A DNA stretch of 64,000 bases, taken from the NCBI GenBank assembly GCA_964343195.1, contig CAYFIR010000001.1, positions 1 through 64,000 of the forward strand. The letters run 5' to 3'. Origin of the DNA: CAYVAP01 sp964343195. GTDB lineage: Bacteria; Bacteroidota; Bacteroidia; J057. The position numbers and the translations under genes were made by a program. Shown piece by piece: positions 1-8,906 of this stretch. Below the pieces are notes generated by a model. It did no database searches. It was given only the letters and a program-made list of their open reading frames with translations, and was not told where the DNA came from. The stretch's first letter is position 1. Every line of letters starts with the position of its first letter.

Positions 1-95
1 CCCCCATCCAGCCCATATTCCCCTTATACACCTTATTCCCCCTTTTTCCTTATCCTGCATTCCGCCCATATTTCCCCTATACACCTTATTCCCAT
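1..95. repeat. CT-rich intergenic repeat, copy A
   Basis: This pyrimidine-rich block lies just beyond the stop codon of the minus-strand AAA ATPase. Its first ~69 bases match 23717-23785 with only two differences, and looser relatives (CCTTCATACCTCC-type words) occur at 2180-2263, 3231-3285, 20335-20394 and 37025-37085. It is purine-rich in the sense of the upstream gene. No gene is visible in it. Function is unknown. Confidence 0.75.
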
Positions 96-126
96 TATAC
101 CTCCATATTCCCTCCATACCCCCAAC

Positions 127-1221
127 TTACAAATGCCCCACAGCATCGCGGCAGGCTCGGTACAGGTCCGTCCAGCCGTCTCGCTCCTTGAGGACAGTTT
201 CGAGGTATTCCTTGAAAACGGTACTATCAGATGAGGGGTCTTTGACTATGGCTCCGACCAGTGCCCCAGCCAGGTCCTCCGCGCCGAGCTTGCCATCGCC
301 AAAGTGTACCGCCAGCGAAATGCCCTGGGTCATCACGCTGATGGCCTCCGCTGTACTCAATGTCGCGCTGGGCGGCTTCAGACGGCTTTTGCCATCTTCG
401 GTTTGTCCACTTCGCAACTCGCGAAAGATGGTTACCAGTCGGCGGATTTCCTCCACCGCTGAGGCTTCCTCTGGCAGTTGCAGCGTCTTGCTGATGCGCG
501 AAATACGGCTCTGCACGATGGTTACTTCTTCTTCGATCGTAGCGGGTAAGGGCAGCACCACCGTATTGAAGCGACGACGCAAGGCACTGGACAATTCATT
601 GACGCCTCGGTCCCGGTCATTGGCGGTCGCGATGACGTTAAAGCCTTCGACGGCCTGTACCTCCTCATTCAGTTCGGGAATGGGCAGGATTTTTTCCGAA
701 AGGATCGTGATGAGCGTATCCTGTACATCGGCTGGAAGACGGGTCAGTTCCTCCACACGCGCGATTTTTCCTGTTTCCATGGCTTTCATCACCGGACTGG
801 GCACCAGGGCCTCGGCACTTGGGCCTTTGGCCAGTAGCTGGGCGTAGTTCCAGCCGTAGCGAAGTGCCTGCTCGTCGGTGCCTGCCGTTCCCTGTACCAG
901 CAGGGTCGAGTTGCCACTAATGGCCGCACTCAGGTGTTCGGCGACCCAGGTTTTGGCCGTTCCCGGAACCCCCACCAGCAGCAGCGCCCGCTCCGTCGCC
1001 AGGGTCGCAATGGCCACTTCGATCACGCGGGGGTTGCCGATGTATTTGGGCGAAATTTCAAATCCGCTGGAGAGGGTACCCCCCATGAGGTATTGGAGCA
1101 CCGCCCAGGGCGAGAGGTTCCAGTTGGGCGGCTTGGCATACTGATCCACCTCAGCCAAAGCCGCTAGTTCCTCGGCATATTCCTGCTCGGCATGCTGCCG
1201 TATGACTCTATCATTTTTCAT
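127..1221 (-). CDS. MoxR-type AAA+ ATPase
   Basis: A soluble AAA+ ATPase of the MoxR/COG0714 group. Walker A is GVPGTAKT (about residues 84-91). The Walker B region reads IARVEELTRL, ending in a double Glu rather than the usual DE. A sensor-1 Asn lies in NVIATANDRD, followed by the RRRF arginines. Relatives usually work with a VWA-domain partner in protein remodelling; no partner is adjacent here, and one could lie left of the window. I chose the ATG at 1221 (MKNDRV) over the one at 1263, because the 14 extra residues fall in repetitive intergenic sequence with ATTGATCA/TGTTCA words. The family call is firm; the substrate is unknown. Confidence 0.82.
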   Translation of the reverse strand: MKNDRVIRQHAEQEYAEELAALAEVDQYAKPPNWNLSPWAVLQYLMGGTLSSGFEISPKYIGNPRVIEVAIATLATERALLLVGVPGTAKTWVAEHLSAAISGNSTLLVQGTAGTDEQALRYGWNYAQLLAKGPSAEALVPSPVMKAMETGKIARVEELTRLPADVQDTLITILSEKILPIPELNEEVQAVEGFNVIATANDRDRGVNELSSALRRRFNTVVLPLPATIEEEVTIVQSRISRISKTLQLPEEASAVEEIRRLVTIFRELRSGQTEDGKSRLKPPSATLSTAEAISVMTQGISLAVHFGDGKLGAEDLAGALVGAIVKDPSSDSTVFKEYLETVLKERDGWTDLYRACRDAVGHL

Positions 1222-1309
1222 TGAACATGGTTCATTGATCAGTGGGAAGATAGCCGTTGACATTGATCCGTAAGCATTAGACGGTAACTATTTCTTTGCT
1301 GATCAATGT

Positions 1310-2080
1310 TCACTGGCCATTGTTCAATGTACTCCTCAGGTCGATTTGCACTTCTTTTCCGAAGTCGGGGCTATGCAGCAGCTCGACGGTATGTCTGGCG
1401 ACAAAATCTGTGGTCCAGAGTTCGTTGTTGTTTTTCAGATCATGAAAGCGCTGTACAGGGGGAAAATTCTCCTCTTTCTGCTCCCGAATCAGCGTCTGCA
1501 TGTCGGTATCGACCACGCCTGGAGCCAGGGCCAGCACTTTCACCGGATGGGGATGCTCGGCCTGTTCGGTGGCCAGTACCCGCAGCATCATGTCCAGCCC
1601 AGCCTTGGTGGTACAGTAGGTCGTCCAGCCAGGGTAGGGATTGAAGGCCGCACCGGAGGAAATCCCCAGCACTTTTTTCTCTACTTCCCACTCCTGCACG
1701 TGGGCGACAAAAACCTCCGTCATCAGCATTGGCGCCAGCAGGTTCACGTTGAAAGCCGCCGCTGCTTGCTCGGGGCTGCTCTCCTGCCCAATCAGAGCGA
1801 TGGGTTCCAGCAGACCCGCGTTGTGAATCAGCGTGATGGAATCCGTGCCTTCCTTCGGAATGTCCGAGAGTATCACCTGGGTAAGGTGCGGCACGTCAAA
1901 GCTTTGGGACAAATCCTGCTGGTAATAACGGAGGTTGGCGTTTTGTTCGCGGGCCTCTTTTTTCAGCTCGGGGTTGTCGCTGCGGGAAATGCCGATCACG
2001 ACATGGTTAGGGTCTAATAGTTTAGAAGCAATGGCTGCCCCTATGCCTCGTGATGCTCCTGTGATGATATAATAGTGCAT
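1310..2080 (-). CDS. Short-chain dehydrogenase/reductase (SDR)
   Basis: A classical SDR of about 256 residues, expected to be a cytoplasmic NAD(P)H-dependent carbonyl reductase. The cofactor motif TGASRGIG lies at the N-terminus, an NAG motif in LIHNAGLLEP, the catalytic Ser in GISSGAA, and the YxxxK pair in YCTTK. The spacing and the LAPGVVDTDMQ segment resemble the sepiapterin/benzil reductase branch, but the substrate cannot be read from sequence. The ATG at 2080 (MHYYIITG) is preferred: 19 further in-frame residues upstream are encoded by a TTCGTAAT-type repeat and read HELRTENYE. Its 3' end is close to the AAA gene, so the two may be co-transcribed. Confidence 0.85.
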   Translation of the reverse strand: MHYYIITGASRGIGAAIASKLLDPNHVVIGISRSDNPELKKEAREQNANLRYYQQDLSQSFDVPHLTQVILSDIPKEGTDSITLIHNAGLLEPIALIGQESSPEQAAAAFNVNLLAPMLMTEVFVAHVQEWEVEKKVLGISSGAAFNPYPGWTTYCTTKAGLDMMLRVLATEQAEHPHPVKVLALAPGVVDTDMQTLIREQKEENFPPVQRFHDLKNNNELWTTDFVARHTVELLHSPDFGKEVQIDLRSTLNNGQ

Positions 2081-2118
2081 GAAAAATTCGTAATTCTCGG
2101 TTCGTAATTCGTGATTGG
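2081..2118. repeat. TTCGTAAT-type repeat at a gene start
   Basis: Imperfect tandem units (TTCGTAATTC, TTCGTAATTCGTGATT) lie directly upstream of the SDR start codon. Related words occur at 9888-9972 and 20245-20300, and perfect heptamer arrays of TTCGTAG at 23323 and 57505. On the minus strand the units stay open in frame and encode LRTxNYE-like peptides. Confidence 0.6.
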
Positions 2119-2179
2119 AAACCTTCCTGATTCCCAAAGAGTTTCAACATCCTTCCCTATTCCGTCTACCGCCCTGATG

Positions 2180-2263
2180 CCCCATACCTGTCCGCCCCGG
2201 AGAATTCCCCCTATTCCTCTATACCCTTCATACCTCCATTCCCTTCATACCTTCCTCCCCCCC
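2180..2263. repeat. CT-rich intergenic repeat after a minus-strand gene
   Basis: A pyrimidine-rich stretch with repeated CTTCATACCTCCATTCC-like words, ending exactly at the stop codon of the next minus-strand gene. It belongs to the same loose family as 1-95 and 23717-23800. Confidence 0.5.
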
Positions 2264-2821
2264 TCAATTCAGCGGCTGTATCCGGCTCAGTAACTGTATG
2301 ACATAGTCAATGGAGGCAAGTATCCTATAGGTAACTGGTTTTTCGCTGACCTGTTCGGCGAGGCCTTCCCGTTCCATGCTGCGAAGCAGGGCCAGTATGT
2401 ATTCTTCTTCACTGTTGAGGCTGCCTTTGAGCGGCAGCTTCTTCAAATCCCGGCGCAGGGCTGCCGACTGCTTGATGGCCTCCACCATCTCCGGCAGCAC
2501 GAGCCGCGTGCCGGGAGAGATGCGGGGGGCATATTTCACCAACCAGTCCAGCCAATCCAGCCAGCGGAGGGTGCGCTCCAGGCGATCTTCCAGGGTGGAC
2601 CGCACTTCCTCTCGGGTGAAGTAGTAGTACCCCGGCCCCTTGGCCAGCGTCAGCCCCAGGTGAGAAAAGTATTCGGTAAAAAGTTCCTCGTACTCGGACA
2701 ACACCCGGTACAGCTCCGCCCTGCGCAGATCCTGGGTATTGGCACTGAGAAATTGGCCCCTGGCCAGGCGCTCAAATATCTCCGCAGTATGACGAGGCAT
2801 TTCCATGCAACAAATCTGCAA
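2264..2821 (-). CDS. Possible MukE/MksE-like small protein
   Basis: A soluble, charged, helical protein of 185 residues with no signal peptide or membrane segment. The N-terminal part (FERLARGQFLSA, then a region ending in GYYYFTRE) and the all-helical, Glu/Leu-rich remainder recall the winged-helix MukE/MksE subunit of bacterial condensins. That likeness is by eye only. A condensin would need a kleisin and an SMC ATPase; neither is adjacent, since the neighbours are an SDR and the giant surface protein. It could instead be an unrelated Bacteroidota-specific protein. Start: ATG at 2821, with another in-frame ATG six codons later. Confidence 0.45.
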   Translation of the reverse strand: MQICCMEMPRHTAEIFERLARGQFLSANTQDLRRAELYRVLSEYEELFTEYFSHLGLTLAKGPGYYYFTREEVRSTLEDRLERTLRWLDWLDWLVKYAPRISPGTRLVLPEMVEAIKQSAALRRDLKKLPLKGSLNSEEEYILALLRSMEREGLAEQVSEKPVTYRILASIDYVIQLLSRIQPLN

Positions 2822-3285
2822 ATAGAACGGGCGAAAGAAAAGGGGTTGGGTGGATAAGAAGGGGTCAGTGCGGGTGTTGAGGGTGGATAGGGTTTATATG
2901 GGGTATAGAGGTGCTGCTCGTTATTGATTCCGTTGGCATTGCACTCTTTGTCCACAACAAACGGTTTTCAGCGGTCAGAGACCGCAATTCTCTGGTACGA
3001 GACAGAGTCTCGCACCAGCAGGGGGGGGAAGGGGTAATAGTTTGTCGAATTCGGGCAAATGTCCTGGCTGAACCATGACTCCGATCATGGTTCGGCATAA
3101 CTTCGGGACTCCGCTCCCGCATTGGCAGCCTTCGCGAGATAGAATCTCGCAGTTAGCGGGTTCGATGATCGGAGTCATCGAACAGCCAGACAGAGTCTCG
3201 CACCAGCATAGCCATAATAAAGGGAAATACAGACCCATCCCGCCCATATTTCCCTTATATCCCTTATTCACCCTATAAACCTCCT
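2822..3285. repeat. Intergenic cluster of hairpins and repeats
   Basis: No gene is visible in these 464 bases. Hairpins with 6-7 bp stems and AGA loops sit at 2971-2985 (GCGGTC/GACCGC), 2998-3012 (CGAGAC/GTCTCG) and 3134-3150 (GCGAGAT/ATCTCGC). A 21-bp perfect direct repeat is found at 3000-3020 and 3188-3208. Two larger hairpins at 3067-3096 and 3161-3182 have the loops CTCCGA and TCGGAG, which are complementary; 3075-3088 and 3164-3177 form a 14-bp perfect inverted pair. A CT-rich block (3231-3285) then runs up to the stop codon of the giant gene. These look like dispersed palindromic elements rather than a terminator. Confidence 0.65.
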
Positions 3286-6200
3286 CTACCTCAGCAGCGT
3301 CAGGTGTCCTTTGAAGCTCCTTTCGCCGACCTGAACTACGTAATAGTAGGTTCCTTCGGTCGCTTCGCTGCCGCCTGGGGCGACGCCATTCCAGCCGGGT
3401 TCATTGGGTTGGTCGCTCTGGTACATCAGGCGGCCCCAGCGGTCCACAATGGTCAGGGTAAAGGGTTGCAAACCGGTATAGCGCACGCGGTAGGCGTCAT
3501 TGGCCCCGTCGCCGTTGGGGGTGAAGACGTTCGGGATCAGGATGTCGGGATCTTCAACGGTGATGAACAGCGAATAGCTGTCGGTGCAGCCGCCTTCGTC
3601 AACAATTGATAGCTCGACCCGATAGTCTCCCGCCTGATAGTAACTGTAGCTCGGTTCAAATTCATCCGAATAGCCCCCATCGCCAAAGGACCAAAGGTAC
3701 TGGGTCGCCCCAAAGGACTGGTTGTCAAACTCGATCTGCTGATCGCGGAGTATCGCGCTGCCTTCTGGTAAATTGCCAATGGCAAAACGCGCGTCTCCCT
3801 GCTGCGAAACCATCACGGTGTCCTGTGCCAGGGTAACGCTACAGCCACCCACGCCGAAGACCGTTACCGAAACCGGGAAGGCTCCGGAACTGGTGTAAAC
3901 ATGGGTTGGATTGGGTTCATTGCTGATCTGACTGCCGTCGCCGAAGTTCCAGATGTAGGCGATGTCATCTTCCATGTCGCTCTGAAAGCTGACCTCCAGT
4001 GGATCGCAACCTTCGAGTGGGGAAGCGAAATAATCTCCAGACGGAGTCGGATTGACCGTAAGCTGGAAAGTATCCCGCGCCAGACACACCCCTTCTTTGG
4101 CCTCCACGATGATCGGGGTAGAAACCTCGGGAAATGCCTCGACCATTGGCCCCACAGAATCACTCAGCGCAAGAGCTGGGAACCAGCTAAAGCGGGCATT
4201 GCCTCGGCCCCCATTCGCGGTGAGGGCAAGGGTATCGCCGCTGCAAATGCGGTTGGTGTCGGCAGCGACCTCTACAGAAATGCCTGGCAGGTGTGCCACG
4301 TCGACACTGTCGGTGGTCGAGCAGGACCCCGATCGGACGGTCAGGTAGAACCTCGTCGTACCTGACAACTCTGCTTCAGGATTCAGGATGAGGGGGTTGG
4401 AAACACGCCCCGCCGGAGTCCAGTTGGAGAAAACAGGTGCCGACAGGGTTCCCCCCAACACGCTGTAGCTTCCGTCGAGCTCATATAGCTCGTCTCCGCA
4501 AATGGTGGTGTCACTACCAGCCTCGGCTACGGGGGTAGGCAAAACGGTGATGGGCACTTCGAATGGCTCACTGTCGCAGCCGTTGGTGGAAGTGGCGACG
4601 ACACGGTAGGTGGTGCTCGCGGTAGGTGCGGCCTTGGGATCGGGAATATTGGGATCACTCAGCGAAGCCGCTGGCGTCCAGCTAAAGTCATATTGATCGT
4701 CCACGATGTCACCGCTGGCCTGGGCAAATAGCTGTATGCTGTCCAGTGCGCAGACATCCCCCGCGCCAGTAGCGGTCACCGTCGGGATGGCCCGCACCTT
4801 GATGGTCGCGGAGTCTGCCGGACTGGGGCAGCCGCCTGACCACGCCACGAGGAAGTAGGTGGTCGTTTCCGTCGGGCTGACCTTGGTGACCTGCGCGGAG
4901 CTATCGGCCATGTTTCTGGAAGGCGTCCAGATGTAGCGGTAATCGGGGCCAGCCCCGGAGCCAAAGCCCTGCAATTCTACCGTGTCGCCAAAACAGATTT
5001 CCAGATCGGGGCCTGCATTGGCAATGGGAGTCGGATTAACCGCGACCTCCACGGTACTGATGGAATCCAGCGTGGTAAAATCGCTGGTACAGCCATTCGC
5101 AGAACCGACGATCAGGGTGTAAATCGTCGTCTGGCTCGGCGTGGCAAATGGATCGATCACATTCGGATTGCTCAATCCCGCTGCCGGAGTCCACTGGTAG
5201 GTGTAGGGACCGGGGGCTTCGTTGGGATTCAGGACGCTGGCCTGTAGCCGTACTCCGGGTTCATTGCCACAGATTACCTGATCGGGCCCCGCGTCTGCTA
5301 TGGGCAATGCATTGACCGTAACCGTAATATCGTCGATCTCGGAGGTACAGCCATTGAAATCGGTGATCTGGACTGAGTAAGTCGTCGTCTGGTTGGGGTT
5401 CACGACGGGGGTTGAGTCGTTCTGGTTCGAATTGGTAAAGCCGCAATTACCCGGGTCGTCGCAGCGCCAGGTGAAGTAATAGGGGGCGACTCCACCAATG
5501 GGAACGGCGCTAAGTTCTACCCCGCCAGTTCCTGCACAAAAGGAAGTGTCCCAACCGGCAAATGACCTGAAGGTGGTGATCACCCGGATGTAAACAGTAT
5601 CGCTCGTACTCTTGAAGGGCGGACATTCCTTGAGGTCATAACCGTTCACGATGGAGCGATAGAGGGTTCCGCCATTGGCACAACTGGACAGGAAGCACAT
5701 CCGCCCAAATACGCTGTCTCCTCTCACCTCGGTTTCAAACTGGGTAACGGGCAGCGCATTTCCAAAGATGTCTTCAAATTCGAAGTCAAAATCCAGCCCA
5801 CCATCTGGCGTCAGGTCGGCGATGTAGAAAGAATAACAGGCTTCTTCGTCAATGTTGATGCTGATGGTGTCACCAGAGGTACTTAGGTTTTCGCTGATGT
5901 CGGAGACGATGACAGGAGGAATGGTGATCGGCTCCCGCACCCGGATGTACACGGTATCCAAAGCCTGAAGCGAATTGTTGCATTCGCCATTGTCCTGCGC
6001 GGCGAGGATCAGCTCAATCAATTCGCCTTCATAGTTACAGTTGGGTGTCCAGCAGACCGTCGCCTGGAGCGGATTAACTCCAGTGAACTGTACATCGGGG
6101 CCGTCCACCGCATTGAAAATACCCGAAATGGGCAGCAGCGTCAGGGTATCCTGGGCATTGATGTCTTCGAAAATCGTCATGTAGCAAATGGCTTCGTTTA

Positions 6201-8595
6201 CATCGATGACAATCGTATCATTGACGGTAGTCAGCCCACTGAGATCAGTAGAACCAGTGGGAGGATCATTGGGGGGAAGGTTGACCTGCACATAGACGGT
6301 ATCCAGGGCCTGGGCCTGCGAAGAACAGGACGCATCATCCGCTACCCCAAAGACCAGCTCCACCGTTTGCCCGACAAACTGGCATTCCGGCGTCCAGCAA
6401 ATCTGTCCCTGAAGGGGATTGCCGGGAGTCGAAGTAACCGTAGGACCATTGGCTTGAGTAAATATCGGACTGACCAGTACTTCACTCAGGATATCAAACT
6501 GATCCGTATCTGTGCCAATAAAGTCGAAGCAGAAGTTATCGTTGGCAAATACCTGTATGGTGTCACCACTGAAGTTGGTGCCGTTGAGGTCATAGCTGAC
6601 CTGGGGCGGATTATTGGTAGGCACTCCAATAACAATGACTACGGAGTCGTAGGCTTCTCCCACATCAAAGCAGGAGCCGGGATCTTCCACCCCATAGGTA
6701 AGGGTCACGGTTTGGCCTTCATATTGGCATCCGGGAGTCCAGCAGATATTTCCTTGCAGCGGATTCGTTCCACTCAGGCTGACCGTCGGCCCTCCCTGGG
6801 CACTGAACAATGGGTCGGTCAGGATCGGACTCAGGATATCTCCCACGTCTGGGTCGACCCCGGTGAAGGTGAAGCAAAAGCTTTCTTCCGCCTCGATGAA
6901 TATCGTATCTCCAGAGGTATCAAGGCCAGAAAGATCAGTGGAAATGGTTGGAGGGTCATTCGGCGGGGCCAACACCTTTACCCAGAGGGTATTTACGGTT
7001 GGAATGCCCTGCTTGCACAGGCTCGAGTCCACCGCTGACAGGGTAAGCTCAATCACCTGATTCTGGAAATCACAGCTTGCTGGCCAGCACACCTGGGCAG
7101 TCACGGGGTTAGTCCCCGACAGGGAGATCGTCGCCGGATTATTGGGATCGCTGAAGATAGGACTGAGTGGGACGGTCGAGATCACATCGGGCAGGTTGGG
7201 GTCTGTAATGGAATAGTCCACACAGAGGTTATCCCCAGCCTCGACGATGATGGTATCTCCATTGGTGTTGAGGCCGGTCAGGTCGGGGATAATGGTCGGC
7301 CCCTGGTTTGGGGGCACCTCGATTTTCACCCAGACCGTGTCCAGTACTTTGTCAAAATTCGTACAGGCATTGGTGTCTTCGCCTCCTACGACGAGTGGTA
7401 CGACCTGCCCGGCGTACTCACAGGCTGGAGTCCAGCATACCTGCCCACTGATGGGATTGGTACCGGTGAAGTTAAATCCAGCGGGAGGGAAGAATAACGG
7501 GCCATTTCCAAAGGCAGCACTGACGGTGAATGCGTTCAGGATGGTATTGGGATCCGGGTCGGTAATGGTAATGTCGTAACAAAATGATTCACCTCCCTCG
7601 ACGATGATGGTATCTCCATTGGTATTGAGGCCGGTCAGGTCATGTGCAATCTGCGGAGGAGCCCCCTGAGGCAGACATTGCAACACATGGATCTGAAAGT
7701 CCCGGCGGTTTTCGCTCAGCAGGATCCCATTCCGGAACTCAAATACCGAGATGGAAAAAACGAAAATACCCGTCTGGTTGGGGGTGACGTTGATGTAACC
7801 TGTCTGTGGGTCTATCTGAAAATCACCGGAACCAAAAGGGTCATTAAAGGAATATCCAGGGAAAAAATTGACGGTGTTATAGGGCGGTGGCCCCATCAGG
7901 TTGGTTACGGGATCAACAGATGGCTGAGGACCCCCGAGTTGAGGATTACCGGTACCTAGTCCCTGTGAGTTGATCCCGGTATAGGGATCTGTGATGGCAT
8001 ATACAAGGGAGTCTCCATCAGAGTCCGTAGCCGAATGATCAAAGAAGAAGGGTTCATTGGCACAAAGGAAAATGGGAGGCACCTGATCAAACTGGGGCAT
8101 GCTGTTGCATACGGCATCGACAGCCGGAGGCACATGAGCCAGGAACGTGATGCCTTCCGCCAGTGGGTTGGCCAGGTTGGTGATGGCAGCATTTCGACAA
8201 CAGCGAGACCAGCCCAGGTTGTATCCCCGATCATTCTTTAGCTCTATAGTGGTCGTGTAAACGCCTTCTTCCACACACAGCGCTGGGGGAGTAGCCAGGC
8301 AATTATTCCATTGGGGTACGATCTCCGGTGTGTTGGGAGGCTGGTTAATGGGGATGGTCTGCAGATTGGCCCCGGTTTCGTCATCGAAAATAAACAGATA
8401 AATCAGGGGGTCATATGGAGCCTGCCCGTTGAGGCAGTCACGATATAATTTTAACTCAAGCTCATAGGTAGAGGTGTCTCCAGAGGTACCGGTACAGGTG
8501 TAGTATAGCTCTGCACCGACAATGTGGGTAGCAAAGGTGTTTACACTACTTCCTACCAGCCATAAGGTAAGGGTAGCAAATAATAGCCGCTTCAT
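3286..8595 (-). CDS. Giant repeat surface protein with gliding/T9SS type B sorting domain
   Basis: A secreted 1769-residue protein. The signal peptide is about residues 1-22, followed by a domain starting THIVGAELYYTC, which is typical of Bacteroidota gliding-associated proteins. Six ~115-residue repeats (starting near 312, 437, 545, 663, 777 and 893) carry the pattern DLxGLxTxGDTI, a Cys, GTNPxxxxVCWTP and LDTVxV. Then come about five Ig/SprB-like repeats (about 1000-1530; AGPDxxIC, WTPAxGLSNPN, TTTY), two PKD-like domains (about 1565 and 1648, each with FGDG), and a C-terminal domain from about 1687 (IPNVFTPNGDG, RWGRLMYQS). That last domain is the CHU_C/TIGR04131 type used for export and surface attachment by type IX secretion. 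Regular Cys spacing suggests disulfides. Probably an adhesin or gliding-track component; the ligand is unknown. Confidence 0.92.
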   Translation of the reverse strand: MKRLLFATLTLWLVGSSVNTFATHIVGAELYYTCTGTSGDTSTYELELKLYRDCLNGQAPYDPLIYLFIFDDETGANLQTIPINQPPNTPEIVPQWNNCLATPPALCVEEGVYTTTIELKNDRGYNLGWSRCCRNAAITNLANPLAEGITFLAHVPPAVDAVCNSMPQFDQVPPIFLCANEPFFFDHSATDSDGDSLVYAITDPYTGINSQGLGTGNPQLGGPQPSVDPVTNLMGPPPYNTVNFFPGYSFNDPFGSGDFQIDPQTGYINVTPNQTGIFVFSISVFEFRNGILLSENRRDFQIHVLQCLPQGAPPQIAHDLTGLNTNGDTIIVEGGESFCYDITITDPDPNTILNAFTVSAAFGNGPLFFPPAGFNFTGTNPISGQVCWTPACEYAGQVVPLVVGGEDTNACTNFDKVLDTVWVKIEVPPNQGPTIIPDLTGLNTNGDTIIVEAGDNLCVDYSITDPNLPDVISTVPLSPIFSDPNNPATISLSGTNPVTAQVCWPASCDFQNQVIELTLSAVDSSLCKQGIPTVNTLWVKVLAPPNDPPTISTDLSGLDTSGDTIFIEAEESFCFTFTGVDPDVGDILSPILTDPLFSAQGGPTVSLSGTNPLQGNICWTPGCQYEGQTVTLTYGVEDPGSCFDVGEAYDSVVIVIGVPTNNPPQVSYDLNGTNFSGDTIQVFANDNFCFDFIGTDTDQFDILSEVLVSPIFTQANGPTVTSTPGNPLQGQICWTPECQFVGQTVELVFGVADDASCSSQAQALDTVYVQVNLPPNDPPTGSTDLSGLTTVNDTIVIDVNEAICYMTIFEDINAQDTLTLLPISGIFNAVDGPDVQFTGVNPLQATVCWTPNCNYEGELIELILAAQDNGECNNSLQALDTVYIRVREPITIPPVIVSDISENLSTSGDTISINIDEEACYSFYIADLTPDGGLDFDFEFEDIFGNALPVTQFETEVRGDSVFGRMCFLSSCANGGTLYRSIVNGYDLKECPPFKSTSDTVYIRVITTFRSFAGWDTSFCAGTGGVELSAVPIGGVAPYYFTWRCDDPGNCGFTNSNQNDSTPVVNPNQTTTYSVQITDFNGCTSEIDDITVTVNALPIADAGPDQVICGNEPGVRLQASVLNPNEAPGPYTYQWTPAAGLSNPNVIDPFATPSQTTIYTLIVGSANGCTSDFTTLDSISTVEVAVNPTPIANAGPDLEICFGDTVELQGFGSGAGPDYRYIWTPSRNMADSSAQVTKVSPTETTTYFLVAWSGGCPSPADSATIKVRAIPTVTATGAGDVCALDSIQLFAQASGDIVDDQYDFSWTPAASLSDPNIPDPKAAPTASTTYRVVATSTNGCDSEPFEVPITVLPTPVAEAGSDTTICGDELYELDGSYSVLGGTLSAPVFSNWTPAGRVSNPLILNPEAELSGTTRFYLTVRSGSCSTTDSVDVAHLPGISVEVAADTNRICSGDTLALTANGGRGNARFSWFPALALSDSVGPMVEAFPEVSTPIIVEAKEGVCLARDTFQLTVNPTPSGDYFASPLEGCDPLEVSFQSDMEDDIAYIWNFGDGSQISNEPNPTHVYTSSGAFPVSVTVFGVGGCSVTLAQDTVMVSQQGDARFAIGNLPEGSAILRDQQIEFDNQSFGATQYLWSFGDGGYSDEFEPSYSYYQAGDYRVELSIVDEGGCTDSYSLFITVEDPDILIPNVFTPNGDGANDAYRVRYTGLQPFTLTIVDRWGRLMYQSDQPNEPGWNGVAPGGSEATEGTYYYVVQVGERSFKGHLTLLR

Positions 8596-8906
8596 GAAGA
8601 AGTGTTTAGTGGCGATAGACGTAATTACCGTTAGGTAGCTGTGTATTAAAAAGGGAGGGTATACATACGCACCATAGGCAAGAGAGGCTTTATCCGAATC
8701 TACAAAAATTGACTGTCGGGGGGAAGGAATGTTTTAACAGAAGAATAAACCCGTCAGCACCACGTCAACACTTATCCTATAAACGATGTTTAGGGGTAAA
8801 GACGTTGCATGACCTTTTAGAGAGAATGCATTATAGACAGGCAATCATTCAAAATACATAATTTCACCCGAATCGCCTGCTGAAAAAAACTTAGCTTTGT
8901 CCAGAT
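8596..8906. other. Divergent intergenic region
   Basis: About 311 AT-rich bases separate the giant gene (minus) from the prenyl synthetase (plus), so both promoters should lie here. A TAGCTTTG box (8892-8899) matches the Bacteroidota -7 element and sits only 7 bases before the prenyl synthetase ATG; I find no matching -33 box at the usual spacing. No repeats or RNA genes are evident. Confidence 0.4.

Noticed and set aside
188..847. Long plus-strand frame opposite the AAA ATPase
   Set aside because: It is the antisense of a gene with clear AAA motifs; its Ser/Arg-rich translation has no family features.
2971..3208. CRISPR or insertion sequence
   Set aside because: Repeats are irregular, stems differ, and there is no transposase frame or target duplication visible.
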